Part shown: piece after piece, positions 17,039 through 25,168 of the stretch
Numbering within the stretch: position 1 is the stretch's first letter
Layout: the number at the start of each line of letters is the position of its first letter
The notes under the pieces: generated by a model
The model's input: the letters and a program-made list of their open reading frames with translations, nothing else
Databases searched by the model: none
Told to the model about the DNA's origin: nothing
Position numbers and translations under genes: made by a program
NCBI RefSeq assembly: GCF_000230715.2
Contig: NC_019792.1
Span: 2,852,001 to 2,916,000 of the forward strand
Source of the DNA: Natronobacterium gregoryi SP2
Lineage (GTDB): Archaea > Halobacteriota > Halobacteria > Halobacteriales > Natrialbaceae
Direction: 5' to 3'
DNA length: 64,000 nt

Positions 17039-18169
17039 ATGACTGAATTCGCCTCCCGGGTCGAACAGGTGTCGATCAGTGGTATCCGAGAAGTGTTCGA
17101 GGCAGCGACCGAAGACGCGATCAATCTCGGGATCGGCCAGCCGGACTTCCCGACGCCGGCCCACGCCCGCCGGAGCGCAATCGAGGCGATCGAGGCGGGG
17201 CGAACCGATGCCTACACCTCAAACAAGGGAACTCACCAGCTTCGGGAAGCTATCTGTGCGACGTACGAGCGCGACTACGGGATCGACCTCGATCCCGCCG
17301 ACGTCATCGCGACCTCGGGTGGCAGCGAGGCGCTCCACCTCGCGCTCGAGGCGCACGTCGATCGGGGTGAGGAAGTGATCTTCCCCGATCCGGGCTTTGT
17401 CTCCTACGACGCCCTGACGAAAATCGCCGGCGGGACGCCGAAACCGGTTCCCCTCCGGGCAGACCTCACTCTCGACCCGGCGACCGTCGAGGAAGCGATC
17501 ACCGACGAGACTGCGGCTTTCGTCGTCAACAGTCCTGCGAATCCGACTGGAGCCGTCCAGAGCGAGGCTGACATGCGCGAGTTCGCCCGCATCGCCGACG
17601 AGCACGACGTGCTCTGTCTCTCCGACGAGGTCTACGAGAAAATCGTCTTCGAGGGCGAGCATCGCTCGCCGATGGAGTTCGCCGAGACAGACAACGTCGT
17701 CGTCGTCAGTGCCTGCTCGAAGACCTACTCGATGACTGGCTGGCGACTCGGCTGGGTGATCGGCTCGAACCGCCGTATCGAACGCATGCTTCGGGTCCAC
17801 CAGTACGCCCAAGCCTGTGCCTCCGCACCCGCACAGTACGCCGCCGAAGCCGCGCTGACGGGGCCACAGGAACCGGTCGGAGAGATGGTCGACGCCTTCG
17901 AAAACCGCCGCGACATCGTACTCGACGGCCTCGAAGACGCCGGCCTCGAGGTTCCCACTCCCGAGGGCGCGTTCTACGTCATGCCGAAAGTACCCGGGGG
18001 CTGGTGTGACGAAGTGCTCGACCGCGACGTGATCGTCGTCCCCGGCGACGCCTTCGGCGACAACGGCGAGGGGTATGCCCGCATCTCGTATGCGACCGGA
18101 ATGGAAGAGTTGAAGCAGGCGCTCGAGATAATCGACGACGCGACGACAGCAGTGCGCCGACAGCTGTAA
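17039..18169 (+). CDS. Pyridoxal-phosphate aminotransferase, class I/II
   Basis: The 376-residue fold-type I aminotransferase transfers an amino group from an amino acid to a 2-oxo acid. It shows GIGQPDFPTP (substrate-side loop), TSGGSEALHLAL (cofactor phosphate), VNSPANPTGAV, SDEVYEKIVF (Asp contacting the pyridine N), SCSKTYSMTGWRLGW with the Schiff-base Lys, and a C-terminal YARISYA arginine. The nearest families are aspartate/aromatic aminotransferases; substrate is not decided. ATG 17039 matches the usual family start; a GTG at 16991 in the same frame is less likely. An IS element sits 8 bp after the stop. Confidence 0.9.
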   Translation: MTEFASRVEQVSISGIREVFEAATEDAINLGIGQPDFPTPAHARRSAIEAIEAGRTDAYTSNKGTHQLREAICATYERDYGIDLDPADVIATSGGSEALHLALEAHVDRGEEVIFPDPGFVSYDALTKIAGGTPKPVPLRADLTLDPATVEEAITDETAAFVVNSPANPTGAVQSEADMREFARIADEHDVLCLSDEVYEKIVFEGEHRSPMEFAETDNVVVVSACSKTYSMTGWRLGWVIGSNRRIERMLRVHQYAQACASAPAQYAAEAALTGPQEPVGEMVDAFENRRDIVLDGLEDAGLEVPTPEGAFYVMPKVPGGWCDEVLDRDVIVVPGDAFGDNGEGYARISYATGMEELKQALEIIDDATTAVRRQL

Positions 18170-18177
18170 CGTCATAC

Positions 18178-19245
18178 AAGGGTGTCATAGAAGAGTTCTC
18201 ACACCGTGATCACGGTGCTTCCCGGATTGTCTCCACGTTCGTAGTTGGTAATTGCGATGACGAGACGAAGGCACAGAGCGAGGAACACCTGCGATCGTGC
18301 GTGAACGCGGCCTCGGGCGTGCGTTCGCCCGAGGCCGCAGTCCTTCACTGATTCGTTGGTTCGTTCGACTCCAGTACGGCGGTTGTACGTCTCATCCAAC
18401 GTGGACTGCTTCAACTGAACGTCCTCGCTGTGTTGTTCGATACGGTCTTCGACCCTATACTCGATATCTTTCGGGTCGTCGGTGTTTCGCGCGTTGTACG
18501 GGGCGACTGGCACGACCCCTGCAGCCAGCAGGTGGTCGTGCCAGTCCAGCGTGTCGTAGGCACTGTCACCGACCATCCAAATCGGCTTGGCGACGGCGAG
18601 CGCGTCACGGGTGACGCGCATCGCCGTCTCCTCTGTCGCTTGTTTACTCTCTGTGAACTCCGCCGCAATCGGGATCTTTTGCCCGGTCGAGACGATTGTA
18701 CAGCCGTAGCCGTGGTAGTACTCGTCGTTGGTTGGATCGTAGCACTTCGACGCGTCTTGATCGGCAGGCATCGCCCTCACGTCAGTTGAATCAATGGAGT
18801 AGGTCAAGTCGAGCAGGCCCCGCAAGGCGGCCTGCTCGACGAGGTGGTCGAAAACCTCGTCAACGACGTGTTCGAGATCGGTGAGGAAGCGATCGACCGC
18901 GTCTCTCGACGGCGGTCGATCGAACCCACAGCTCAGCCAGACAACTGTATTCCGTAGCTCTCGTTCAACGGGGCGAATGCCGTAGATGTCCTTGTAGTAG
19001 CAGTGGAGAAAGCCACGCATCAGCTCTGGAGGTTCGTGGTCTCGTGTTCGCCCCGTCTCCGCCGGGGCGAACACGTCGAACTCTTCGAGAAACTCGAAGG
19101 AAAGGTGCTCGAACAGCGCTAGCGTCTCGGTCTCCACGACATTGAAAAACGAGTCTACCGAAGGGTCATCTTGCAGGGTCGCTGAACTCATCCACCTCAG
19201 CGTTCACCCTGCTCTTTAGTGTGCTACTCGTTCTATGACACCCTC
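18178..19245. mobile_element. IS5-type insertion sequence, copy 1
   Basis: A 1068-bp element with terminal inverted repeats GGGTGTCATAGAA / TTCTATGACACCC and one transposase gene. It is flanked by a direct repeat ACGTCATAC (18169-18177 and 19246-19254). Removing the element and one repeat restores the edge of the family C repeat at 19249. A second copy, which looks identical, is at 60676-61743. Confidence 0.9.
18199..19191 (-). CDS. DDE transposase (IS5/IS4 superfamily), copy 1
   Basis: The 330-residue transposase has an N-terminal domain (to ~100) and a DDE catalytic core: first Asp in SIDSTDVRAMP, a second in VGDSAYDTLDW, and the Glu in TGVERTNESVKD, which is the Y/R-x3-E-like signature of IS4/IS5 enzymes. 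It catalyses cut-and-paste movement of its element. The product is intact and identical to the copy at 60697-61689, suggesting recent movement. The subgroup is uncertain; an 8-9 bp target duplication would fit the ISH1-like branch. Confidence 0.85.
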   Translation of the reverse strand: MSSATLQDDPSVDSFFNVVETETLALFEHLSFEFLEEFDVFAPAETGRTRDHEPPELMRGFLHCYYKDIYGIRPVERELRNTVVWLSCGFDRPPSRDAVDRFLTDLEHVVDEVFDHLVEQAALRGLLDLTYSIDSTDVRAMPADQDASKCYDPTNDEYYHGYGCTIVSTGQKIPIAAEFTESKQATEETAMRVTRDALAVAKPIWMVGDSAYDTLDWHDHLLAAGVVPVAPYNARNTDDPKDIEYRVEDRIEQHSEDVQLKQSTLDETYNRRTGVERTNESVKDCGLGRTHARGRVHARSQVFLALCLRLVIAITNYERGDNPGSTVITV

Positions 19246-19248
19246 ACG

Positions 19249-19332
19249 TCATACGGTTTCCTGCAGTCACTTATCGACGATCGCCGGCCCGTTCTGGTGG
19301 TCGGCGGTAACTAGTTACAGCAATCCGTCTCA
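19249..19332. repeat. MITE-like repeat, family C
   Basis: An 84-bp unit flanked by direct TCA triplets. The ends are TACGGTTTCCTGCAG and TTACAGCAATCCGTC and the centre is GATCGCCGGCCCGTTCTGG. IS copy 1 inserted across its left edge. Without the IS the repeat would start 2 nt after the aminotransferase TAA. Confidence 0.82.
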
Positions 19333-19381
19333 GTCAGGCCGGTGGAGTGTCGTTCAGGAGACGCCGTCGACGATCACCCGC

Positions 19382-19756
19382 TCACTCTTCACCTCGGTCG
19401 GACGCGTGCTCGGCTGCCCTTCGAATCCCGTACGACGTCGGATCGGTGGCCGAGCCGAAGACGATGAGGACAGTAATTGCTTCTTCGATCGCGAAGAAGT
19501 CGTGCTCCATCTCCGGCTCGACGTAGACGAGGTCGCCGCCTTCGACGTCGTATGTTTCGTCGCCGACGCGAAGCTTGCCCGCACCGGAGAGCACGTAGTA
19601 GAGTTCGTCCTCGTTGTGCGGGTTCTTCGATGCAGCCGTCGAAGAGGGATAGCGCCCGACATCGACCGTCATCGAGTGCGTTTCGAGGACCTCCCGGTGG
19701 GTACCGTCCGTCGCCTCGAGTTCCTCGCACAGGTCGGTAATGGAAACGTGTGTCAT
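19382..19756 (-). CDS. Cupin domain protein
   Basis: A 124-residue single-domain cupin. Motif 1 is KNPHNEDELYYVLSGAGKLRVG, a variant of G(x)5HxH(x)3,4E(x)6G, with metal ligands H, E and possibly the earlier acidic residues. Motif 2 is GDLVYVEPEMEHDF with its His. It probably binds a metal ion in a beta-barrel; substrate unknown. ATG 19756 is chosen because the family starts just ahead of the barrel and the 150 residues upstream in the same frame are arginine-rich and unlike protein. It is a single gene. Confidence 0.8.
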   Translation of the reverse strand: MTHVSITDLCEELEATDGTHREVLETHSMTVDVGRYPSSTAASKNPHNEDELYYVLSGAGKLRVGDETYDVEGGDLVYVEPEMEHDFFAIEEAITVLIVFGSATDPTSYGIRRAAEHASDRGEE

Positions 19757-20045
19757 CGAGACGGTACTCACGGCCGTGGGACGCTTAACGCTTGGACCGA
19801 TCCTGTTTGGCATCGCTTTTCGGGGCGTTCGGCAGTCCCTGTGACCACACGCGTTGGCTGTTCGCGTCGCCAGCCTGCGGTTCCGGACCAGTGCCGTGTC
19901 GTTCTCTCGAGGACGAGCGATCGTCTCTCTCTCTCCAGTTCGACGCGGACGTCGCGTCGTCGGCGTCGGCGAGAACAGCTCCGACACGAGAGTCACGAAC
20001 GACGGCACTGCGCGCTCGAAAGAGGACTCATACCAGTCCACGAGC

Positions 20046-20216
20046 ATGTTCAACACGACTGGCGTTCTGGCTCCGCTTTGCGGAGTTGCCCGTCCCCTGG
20101 CTACCAACGAGTTCCCGATCGACGTGGCACGCAACGACGACCTGACGGAGGCTGCCGAGGCCCGGCGTGCGGCCACGGAAGCGATCGTCCTCGAAAAACT
20201 CGTCATCGAGCCGTAA
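20046..20216 (+). CDS. Possible small protein (56 aa)
   Basis: ATG 20046 to TAA gives 56 residues. There is a short start (MFNTTGVLAPLCGVARP) and an acidic, alanine-rich helix (DDLTEAAEARRAATEAIVLEK). Composition and third-position GC are like real haloarchaeal genes, unlike the arginine-rich frame before it. No domain is known. It lies divergently between the cupin and the deoxyribosyltransferase; the remaining DNA at 19757-20045 shows no gene. Confidence 0.4.
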   Translation: MFNTTGVLAPLCGVARPLATNEFPIDVARNDDLTEAAEARRAATEAIVLEKLVIEP

Positions 20217-20259
20217 CCGTCACGAGAGCGTTCGAGAGAGTCGTCGATTCACGACCAGG

Positions 20260-20679
20260 TCAGTGGCGATGCAGGAACGCCTCGAGGTCGGCTTTGACAC
20301 CCGCGACAGTCTCGTACTCGAGGAGGTCGACGGTATCGTTGCCGCGAATCATTGCAGACAGGTCGTGCTCGCTGCTGGGCCGATAGAGACAACAGATCGG
20401 TTTCTCCCAGGCGACCGCCCGGCCGAGTTCGTAGCCGACGCCGAGACTGGGCGTGGTCACTTCGGCGACCACGACGTCGGCCTGCCGGAGCCAGGCGAGA
20501 TCCTGTTCGTAGATGTCGACGTCTGTCAGGCCTGCTACTGCTTCTTTCTTCTCGACGGCATCCGTCCCGACGTGTTCGGTCAGCACCGTGCCGTGGTTCT
20601 CGAGCACGTCGATCAGGTCCGCGTAGAGAGCGGTGTCCGACCGGCCGCCGCGAATAGAGCCGGCGAAGTAGATGTCCAT
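20260..20679 (-). CDS. Nucleoside 2-deoxyribosyltransferase family protein
   Basis: A 139-residue single-domain protein of the NDT/DNPH1 superfamily. The start MDIYFAGSIRGGR is the deoxynucleotide-binding loop typical of DNPH1 (Rcl) type N-glycosidases. The catalytic Glu is probably in VAEVTTPSLGVGYELGRAVA, and KPICCLYRP follows the central strand. Such enzymes cleave or swap bases on deoxynucleosides or their 5'-monophosphates, acting in nucleotide salvage or sanitation. Whether it is a transferase or a hydrolase cannot be told from sequence. Confidence 0.82.
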   Translation of the reverse strand: MDIYFAGSIRGGRSDTALYADLIDVLENHGTVLTEHVGTDAVEKKEAVAGLTDVDIYEQDLAWLRQADVVVAEVTTPSLGVGYELGRAVAWEKPICCLYRPSSEHDLSAMIRGNDTVDLLEYETVAGVKADLEAFLHRH

Positions 20680-20749
20680 ACTCGCGCTGTTCCAATCGCT
20701 CCCGTATCAACATTCTCATCCGCTCCACCCGGTGTTTCCCCCGGTCTGA

Positions 20750-21757
20750 CTACGCAGCGTCGACGATCGCTTCCATCGTCGTTCGTTTCTCCTCCTCGGT
20801 CATCCGGTCGACGAACCCGACGCGGACGGCGTCGACGCTGTCGATCGTGGCGTACTCTGCGACCCACTCGCGGACCTCGGCGGGCGTCCCGGCGGGCGAC
20901 AGTTCGTCCAGGAGTTCGTCTGGCAGCGCAGCCGCCATCGCGTTCGTGTCGCGGTCGTCCCACGCGGCTCGGATCTCTTCGACGACGCCCGGATACCCCT
21001 GCTCGGCGACCGAATTTCCGTAGTACGGGCCGTAGGCACCCAGCATGAACGCAGTCGTCTTGCGGGCTTTCCGGCGAGCCACCTCGCGGTCCTCGCTTGC
21101 GATACCGCGAACGATCGGTGCAATCCGCAAGTCAGAGAGGTCCGTCCCACCAAGCTCGGCACCGCGCTCTAAGTCCTCGAGTCTGTCTTCGAGGCCGTCT
21201 TTCGTGAACAGTTGAGGTGCCCAGCCGTCACCGAAGCGTCCGGCCATCTCGGTGGCCTTGGGACCGAGCGTTCCGAGGTCGATTGGCGGCGGCGTCTCGG
21301 GCACGTCGCGCTCGTAGTCGAGTCCGCCGATCTCGAATATCTCGCCGTCGTACGAGGGGGTTCCGTTCTCGTAGACCGTCCGGATGACCTCGATCGTCTC
21401 CCGCGTGCGCCGGAGCGGCCGGTCGAACTCCTGGCCGTGCCAGCGCTCGGTGATGGCTGGCGAACTCGGGCCGAGACCGAGCCGGAAGCGGCCGTCGGCG
21501 GCGTCCTGGAGCGTCATCGCCGTCTGGGCGAGCATCGCCGGTGAGCGGCCGTACGGCGAGATGACGTCGTTCGAGAGACCGAGCTCCTCGGTCCGGTCAG
21601 CAGCCAGCGTCAGCGGCGGCACGACGTTCCAGCCGGTCGTTTCGCCGGTGGTAATGCGGTCGAAACCGAGTTCTTCGGCCTCGACGGCTCGTTTGGCGAC
21701 GCCCTGTGGCCGATCGTAGTCCGTCAGTCGTACCAGCAGATCCAGCTCGGCGTTCAC
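20750..21757 (-). CDS. F420-dependent LLM-class oxidoreductase (NP1902A type)
   Basis: A 335-residue TIM-barrel luciferase-like monooxygenase family member that uses reduced or oxidised coenzyme F420. Family features are GFDRITTGETTGWN, RTEELGLSNDVISPYGRSPAMLAQTA, GRFRLGLGPSSP, and a C-terminal GTPAEVREWVAEY. The nearest family I recall is the haloarchaeal NP1902A-type F420 oxidoreductase; substrate unknown. The start is GTG 21757, overlapping the TGA of a 15-codon upstream reading frame, with GGGGTGAG as a ribosome-binding site 5 nt ahead. Confidence 0.85.
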   Translation of the reverse strand: MNAELDLLVRLTDYDRPQGVAKRAVEAEELGFDRITTGETTGWNVVPPLTLAADRTEELGLSNDVISPYGRSPAMLAQTAMTLQDAADGRFRLGLGPSSPAITERWHGQEFDRPLRRTRETIEVIRTVYENGTPSYDGEIFEIGGLDYERDVPETPPPIDLGTLGPKATEMAGRFGDGWAPQLFTKDGLEDRLEDLERGAELGGTDLSDLRIAPIVRGIASEDREVARRKARKTTAFMLGAYGPYYGNSVAEQGYPGVVEEIRAAWDDRDTNAMAAALPDELLDELSPAGTPAEVREWVAEYATIDSVDAVRVGFVDRMTEEEKRTTMEAIVDAA

Positions 21758-21801
21758 GGCTTCTCACCCCGGGTCGGTCCTCGCGTGGTTCGTCCTGTCA
21801 T
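21754..21801 (-). CDS. Possible leader peptide coupled to the F420 oxidoreductase gene
   Basis: ATG at 21801 opens a 15-codon frame (MTGRTTRGPTRGEKP) whose TGA overlaps the GTG start of the next gene as GTGA. A TATA-like AATATACATA lies at 21821-21830, about 25 nt above the ATG, so the peptide start would coincide with transcription start (leaderless). It may serve to bring ribosomes to the internal start. The peptide itself has no known relatives that I can name. Confidence 0.35.
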   Translation of the reverse strand: MTGRTTRGPTRGEKP

Positions 21802-21886
21802 CAGCAATCACCCCAGTAGCAATATACATAAGACTGACCAATCTTCTGTCTTCGGGCGTCGCCACTCGAGACGATTGGCCGTTCGT

Positions 21887-22243
21887 CTACGACGACTCCG
21901 ATAAGAGTGTCTCGCAGTGGTCTGTCGCCGCGTCGACGTGCTTGCGCGCCTCGTCGTGATCGACAGTTTCGATCTCCGCGAGTAGCTCCCGGACTGTCTC
22001 GACACGATCTTGGCGGATGTCTCGCTCGAGGTCGTCGGCTGCAGCGTCGCGTGCAACCGCTTTGGCCTCGCCGAGCAGTCGACTCGTCGCCCGCTCGAGT
22101 GGCAACTCGGCGGTTGCCTCGAGGTGTGTTGCGATCGCCGAGACGTGGGCGTCTGCAGAATCGCCAGTCACGAACGCCAGTACGAGCGGCGAACACGTTA
22201 CGGTTTCGGCGACTCGCCCGACCGGCGGGAGCCGTCGGAGCAA
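21887..22243 (-). CDS. Haloarchaeal protein of unknown function, helical
   Basis: A 118-residue acidic, mostly alpha-helical protein with no transmembrane segment. Long amphipathic helices run from about residue 33 to 118, rich in Ala, Glu, Asp and Arg (for example TSRLLGEAKAVARDAAADDLERD). Codon use is gene-like throughout. No motif or named domain is recognised. It sits between the F420 oxidoreductase and a tiny zinc-finger gene, all leftward, with gaps over 100 bp. Confidence 0.55.
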   Translation of the reverse strand: MLRRLPPVGRVAETVTCSPLVLAFVTGDSADAHVSAIATHLEATAELPLERATSRLLGEAKAVARDAAADDLERDIRQDRVETVRELLAEIETVDHDEARKHVDAATDHCETLLSESS

Positions 22244-22360
22244 CCGTGGCTGCTGTATCTCTGTGACAGTCGACGCTCGCTTCTCGCGGAGCTGCCTCTC
22301 ACGACCAGCTTTCGTTCGCAGTGAGACGACCGGGATCGAATCGCGGTCGGCTGGTCCGAG

Positions 22361-22477
22361 TTACGATCGTCGCGACGGCAACGTCTCGAGACAGTTTCGA
22401 CAGTACGTGTAGAAGACATCGTTCTCGGTTCGGCAGTGCCGACACTGGATGGCGCGGGAGGAGTCGGTCGTACCCAT
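22361..22477 (-). CDS. Tiny zinc-finger protein (38 aa)
   Basis: ATG 22477 to stop gives a 38-residue product with paired knuckles CRHC and CRNC separated by 12 residues (TENDVFYTYCRNC). That is a classic single zinc ribbon of the kind common among haloarchaeal small proteins. It is likely cytoplasmic; the role is unknown. The longer frame above it is not protein-like, so the short start is chosen. Confidence 0.6.
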   Translation of the reverse strand: MGTTDSSRAIQCRHCRTENDVFYTYCRNCLETLPSRRS

Positions 22478-22626
22478 TGTCCATCCTCCGATAGCTCGGT
22501 GCATATCGGCTTGGCTCACTTTCGCAAGCACTCGGCTTCGATTCGAGTCGGACGGGCTGCTGGACGGCAGTGTCAGTGTGACAGATAGTGGCACAGAGAC
22601 GCCGGTACACCGTGATACCACCCCTC

Positions 22627-22995
22627 TCATTCGGCGAGTCCCTCGATCAGGTACGTGGCGGACTCGAGGTTCGTCGCTAGCGCGGTGTCGTGGACGTCAC
22701 AGATCCGCAAGAGTGCGGAGATGTCTGGCTCGTGTGGCTGGGCACGAAGGGGGTCTCGGAGAAAGACGATTCCGTCGAGGTTCCCTGCGGCTACCTCCGC
22801 ACCGATCATCAGGTCACCACCGAGTGGTCCCGACTCTTTCCGACCGACATCGAGGTCGGTCTCCTCGAGCAGCCGTTTCCCGGTCGTCCCGGTCGCGATC
22901 AGGTCGTAGTCCCGGAGTTGGCTCTCGTGTGTCCGTGCGAACTCGACGAGGTCTGGTTTCTTCTCGTCGTGGGCGATGAGTGCGATGCGAGTCAT
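22627..22995 (-). CDS. mgsA: Methylglyoxal synthase
   Basis: The 122-residue product converts dihydroxyacetone phosphate to methylglyoxal plus phosphate. Family signatures are IALIAHDEKKPDLVEF (catalytic region start), the phosphate-binding ATGTTGKRL, SGPLGGDLMIGAEVA with the catalytic Asp, and FLRDPLRAQPHEPDI. ATG 22995 gives the standard family length. The frame extends upstream but into arginine-rich non-family sequence. It is divergent from a decayed glyoxalase-fold gene. Confidence 0.93.
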   Translation of the reverse strand: MTRIALIAHDEKKPDLVEFARTHESQLRDYDLIATGTTGKRLLEETDLDVGRKESGPLGGDLMIGAEVAAGNLDGIVFLRDPLRAQPHEPDISALLRICDVHDTALATNLESATYLIEGLAE

Positions 22996-23080
22996 ACCGA
23001 GCGGACGAGAGCCAGCGGAAAAACGGTGGGACCGGAACGTGCCGACCGCGCGAAACCGAAGGGGTTTGCCACTCCTCGGC

Positions 23081-23396
23081 ACATCGACAGACGAGACGAC
23101 CCAACCTCTCGACGCTCACCACGTCGGCATCACGGTCAGCGACCTCGAAACCGTTCTCCCGTTCTACTGGGACAGCCCCGGGCTCGAGGTGACCGATCGG
23201 TTCGGGGTGGCCGGCGAGGCGTTCGCCGAAGCGGTCGATGTCGACGACGCGAGGGGGCGATTCGCCCATCTCGAGGCCGACGGAGCTCGGATCGAACTCG
23301 TCGAGTACGACTCGAACGCGGATCGCCGGCTGCGGGGCGCAACCAGCCCGGTGCGATCCACGTCGACCTGGCGGTCGCGGAACTCGAGCCGCCTCG
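23081..23396 (+). pseudogene. VOC/glyoxalase-fold protein, frameshifted and truncated
   Basis: From 23081 the frame reads TSTDETTQPLDAHHVGITVS and on through DLETVLPFYW, GLEVTDRFGVAGEAF, GARIELVEYDS, a vicinal-oxygen-chelate domain. Near 23335-23340 the coding sense shifts to another frame (NQPGAIHVDLAVAELE) and stops resembling the family after about 23396. The codon where ATG would be expected is ACA. Start loss, frameshift and missing C-terminus make this a pseudogene. The original may have been a lactoylglutathione-lyase-like or antibiotic-resistance-like protein. Confidence 0.7.
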
Positions 23397-23443
23397 ACAG
23401 AAATACAGTGAGAGTACCTCGGATCGGACGGAAATCATAATGA

Positions 23444-23596
23444 TCAAGATAACTTTTGCAAATATGGACTGAGGAACTGGTCGATCCAAGACTTGGCGAA
23501 TCCAAGTCGATCGGTGAGGGTGTTGAAGAGACGGCGAGCGAGAGTGCGGAACGCGCTCTCGCTCGCCACGACGATTGGTGAAGCATTCCGTTTGAG
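23444..23596 (-). pseudogene. C-terminal ORF remnant of unknown origin
   Basis: Downstream of the IS boundary at 23598 a frame stays open, with gene-like codon use, for about 50 codons (ASPIVVASESAFRTLARRL, then FNTLTDRLGFAKSW) to a stop at 23444-23446. It has no start and is cut by the IS. I cannot name a family. Confidence 0.3.
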
Positions 23597-23597
23597 C

Positions 23598-24537
23598 GGC
23601 TCTGTTGAATCGCTGTAAGGCGGTGGATTTCACTGTTTGACGGCACGTTTGATGTTGTAGACGACACACATCAGAGCGATTTCACGGAACTCTCGATACC
23701 AGCTACGCGCTCGCACGGCGTAGCCGAGCGAGCGCTTGACGGCGGAGTTGACGGTTTCGGTCATTGACCGCTGAGCGTACCGATCTTCGTCAATACGGGC
23801 GTTGTGTGCGTGATCGTACGGCACGAAGATCCGGTATTTGATCAGCGGGCGAATGTCGAGTTCACGGAGTCGGTCGCGGAGTTGTTGCTTGTCATAGCCC
23901 TTGTCAGCGGCTAGAGACCGCAGATCGCCCGCATTTCGGCGGGCAATCTGCTCACAGAGGTCTGCGTCGCTACCTTCTAACGTTGTCGAGCAGTGAAGAT
24001 CAAGCACAGCTTGCGTTGCTGTGTCTACGAGCTTTGTCACTTTGAGCGTCTGAACGCGATAATTCGTTCGTTGGCAGTGGTGACGACTGGCACGATCTCG
24101 TTCATAGAATGTTGCATCGATTGCAGCATGTTCAGAGAGGTCGTGCAGCTGCGCCGACTGGCGCAGCAGCACTCGACAGACGCTCATCTCGATCCGATCA
24201 AACGCCTTACACAGCGTGGAAGGTGCGGGGAGATCGGCCTCGTCAAAGCCGATCTCCCCTGTTATTTGCGTCATTTCCTTCAGCAGATCGATCGTCATTC
24301 GGTAGGAGGTATCGAGGTAAATTCGGAGACAATGCAGCGAAACGAGGGCATAGTCGGCGAACCCGCCGCCACCCTTCGGGGCGGCGGATTCGTCTCGTTC
24401 ACCCGTAACTCTTTGAGCAATCGAGACACAACGCTCGGTGAAGCGGGAGATTTGTGTTATGGACAACCAAATTTTCCCGCTTCAACTCCTTCGATTTACT
24501 GACCTTCCCCGACACCGTCTAGTGATTCAACACAGCC
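23598..24537. mobile_element. IS5-family insertion sequence
   Basis: About 940 bp with imperfect inverted ends GGCTCTGTTGAATCGCTG (left) and GGCTGTGTTGAATCACTA (complement of the right), enclosing one transposase gene. No matching direct repeat is visible at the two boundaries, so the flanks have probably been rearranged. Confidence 0.75.
23630..24466 (-). CDS. IS5-family transposase
   Basis: A 278-residue DDE transposase. The N-terminal region has FADYALVSLHCLRIYLDTSYR. The catalytic core has AIDATFYERDRASRHH (first Asp), SLAADKGYDKQQLRDRLRE (second Asp) and the Glu in RSMTETVNSAVKRSLGYAVRAR. The order and spacing fit the haloarchaeal IS5 group. It is apparently intact. A truncated relative ([17 protein letters not shown]) lies just beyond its right end. 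Confidence 0.82.
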   Translation of the reverse strand: MSITQISRFTERCVSIAQRVTGERDESAAPKGGGGFADYALVSLHCLRIYLDTSYRMTIDLLKEMTQITGEIGFDEADLPAPSTLCKAFDRIEMSVCRVLLRQSAQLHDLSEHAAIDATFYERDRASRHHCQRTNYRVQTLKVTKLVDTATQAVLDLHCSTTLEGSDADLCEQIARRNAGDLRSLAADKGYDKQQLRDRLRELDIRPLIKYRIFVPYDHAHNARIDEDRYAQRSMTETVNSAVKRSLGYAVRARSWYREFREIALMCVVYNIKRAVKQ

Positions 24538-24584
24538 GATATCACTAGCTTAGAAGGATGAAGCCGAGGAATTCGACTCTGCCT

Positions 24585-24647
24585 ATGGAAATCGATATCC
24601 TCGACTTCGTTGAGCAGTGTCGTGACCTAGCTAAACTCCACCGTTGA
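24585..24647 (+). pseudogene. IS5-family transposase N-terminal stub
   Basis: ATG 24585 begins [17 protein letters not shown], which from memory is the start of a widespread haloarchaeal IS5-type transposase. After 17 codons the sequence changes abruptly to LHR and a stop, at a CCTAGCTA junction shared with the antisense TnpB fragment. Only the first ~6% of the gene remains. Confidence 0.45.
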
Positions 24648-24846
24648 AGTCGTCGGTTTTCTCGCGTACGTCGTCGGAGGTTTCGTCGTCCAGTGTGGTC
24701 TTGCTGGTGGTGATGTACTCGCCTTTGAAAGCGTGGTCTACGACGTACTGTGCCGACCAGAGGAAGGTGTCTACGGTGTCTTCGAGGAGTGCGACGTCGT
24801 CACTGTCCACGTCAAGTGCAACGAGGACGGTACGCCGCACCTCCAT
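24631..24846 (-). pseudogene. TnpB (IS1341-type) N-terminal fragment
   Basis: The 71 codons from ATG 24846 read [60 protein letters not shown]. These match the N-terminal, RNA-binding part of haloarchaeal TnpB/IS1341 proteins. A TAG follows at the junction 24631-24633; the RuvC core and zinc finger are absent. It cannot be active. The DNA from 24847 to 25168 holds no gene I can name. Confidence 0.72.
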
Positions 24847-25168
24847 CCTTCATATGTAAGGCTAGTGAGTGTTAAATATTGGGAGTGGGTCTGCTACTGT
24901 AGCGTGGCTCGATTCCCAGTTGTCGGCTTCATCCACACGGCTAACGCCGTTGGTTTTCGCCTCGTACTTTCTATAACTGACAACGTGCGAAACGACACGT
25001 CGTGAAGACGCCGTCTCGAACGTCGTCGGCAGCGAGGGAACGAAACCACCGGTCGTAACAAAACGGTGGTCGCTCGACAGGCGAACTCCCACGGTCGATC
25101 ATCGGATCGCATCGAGAGGACAACGCATAATGCCCTCTTACACGAAGGGAGAGACCAACACTCCTCTG

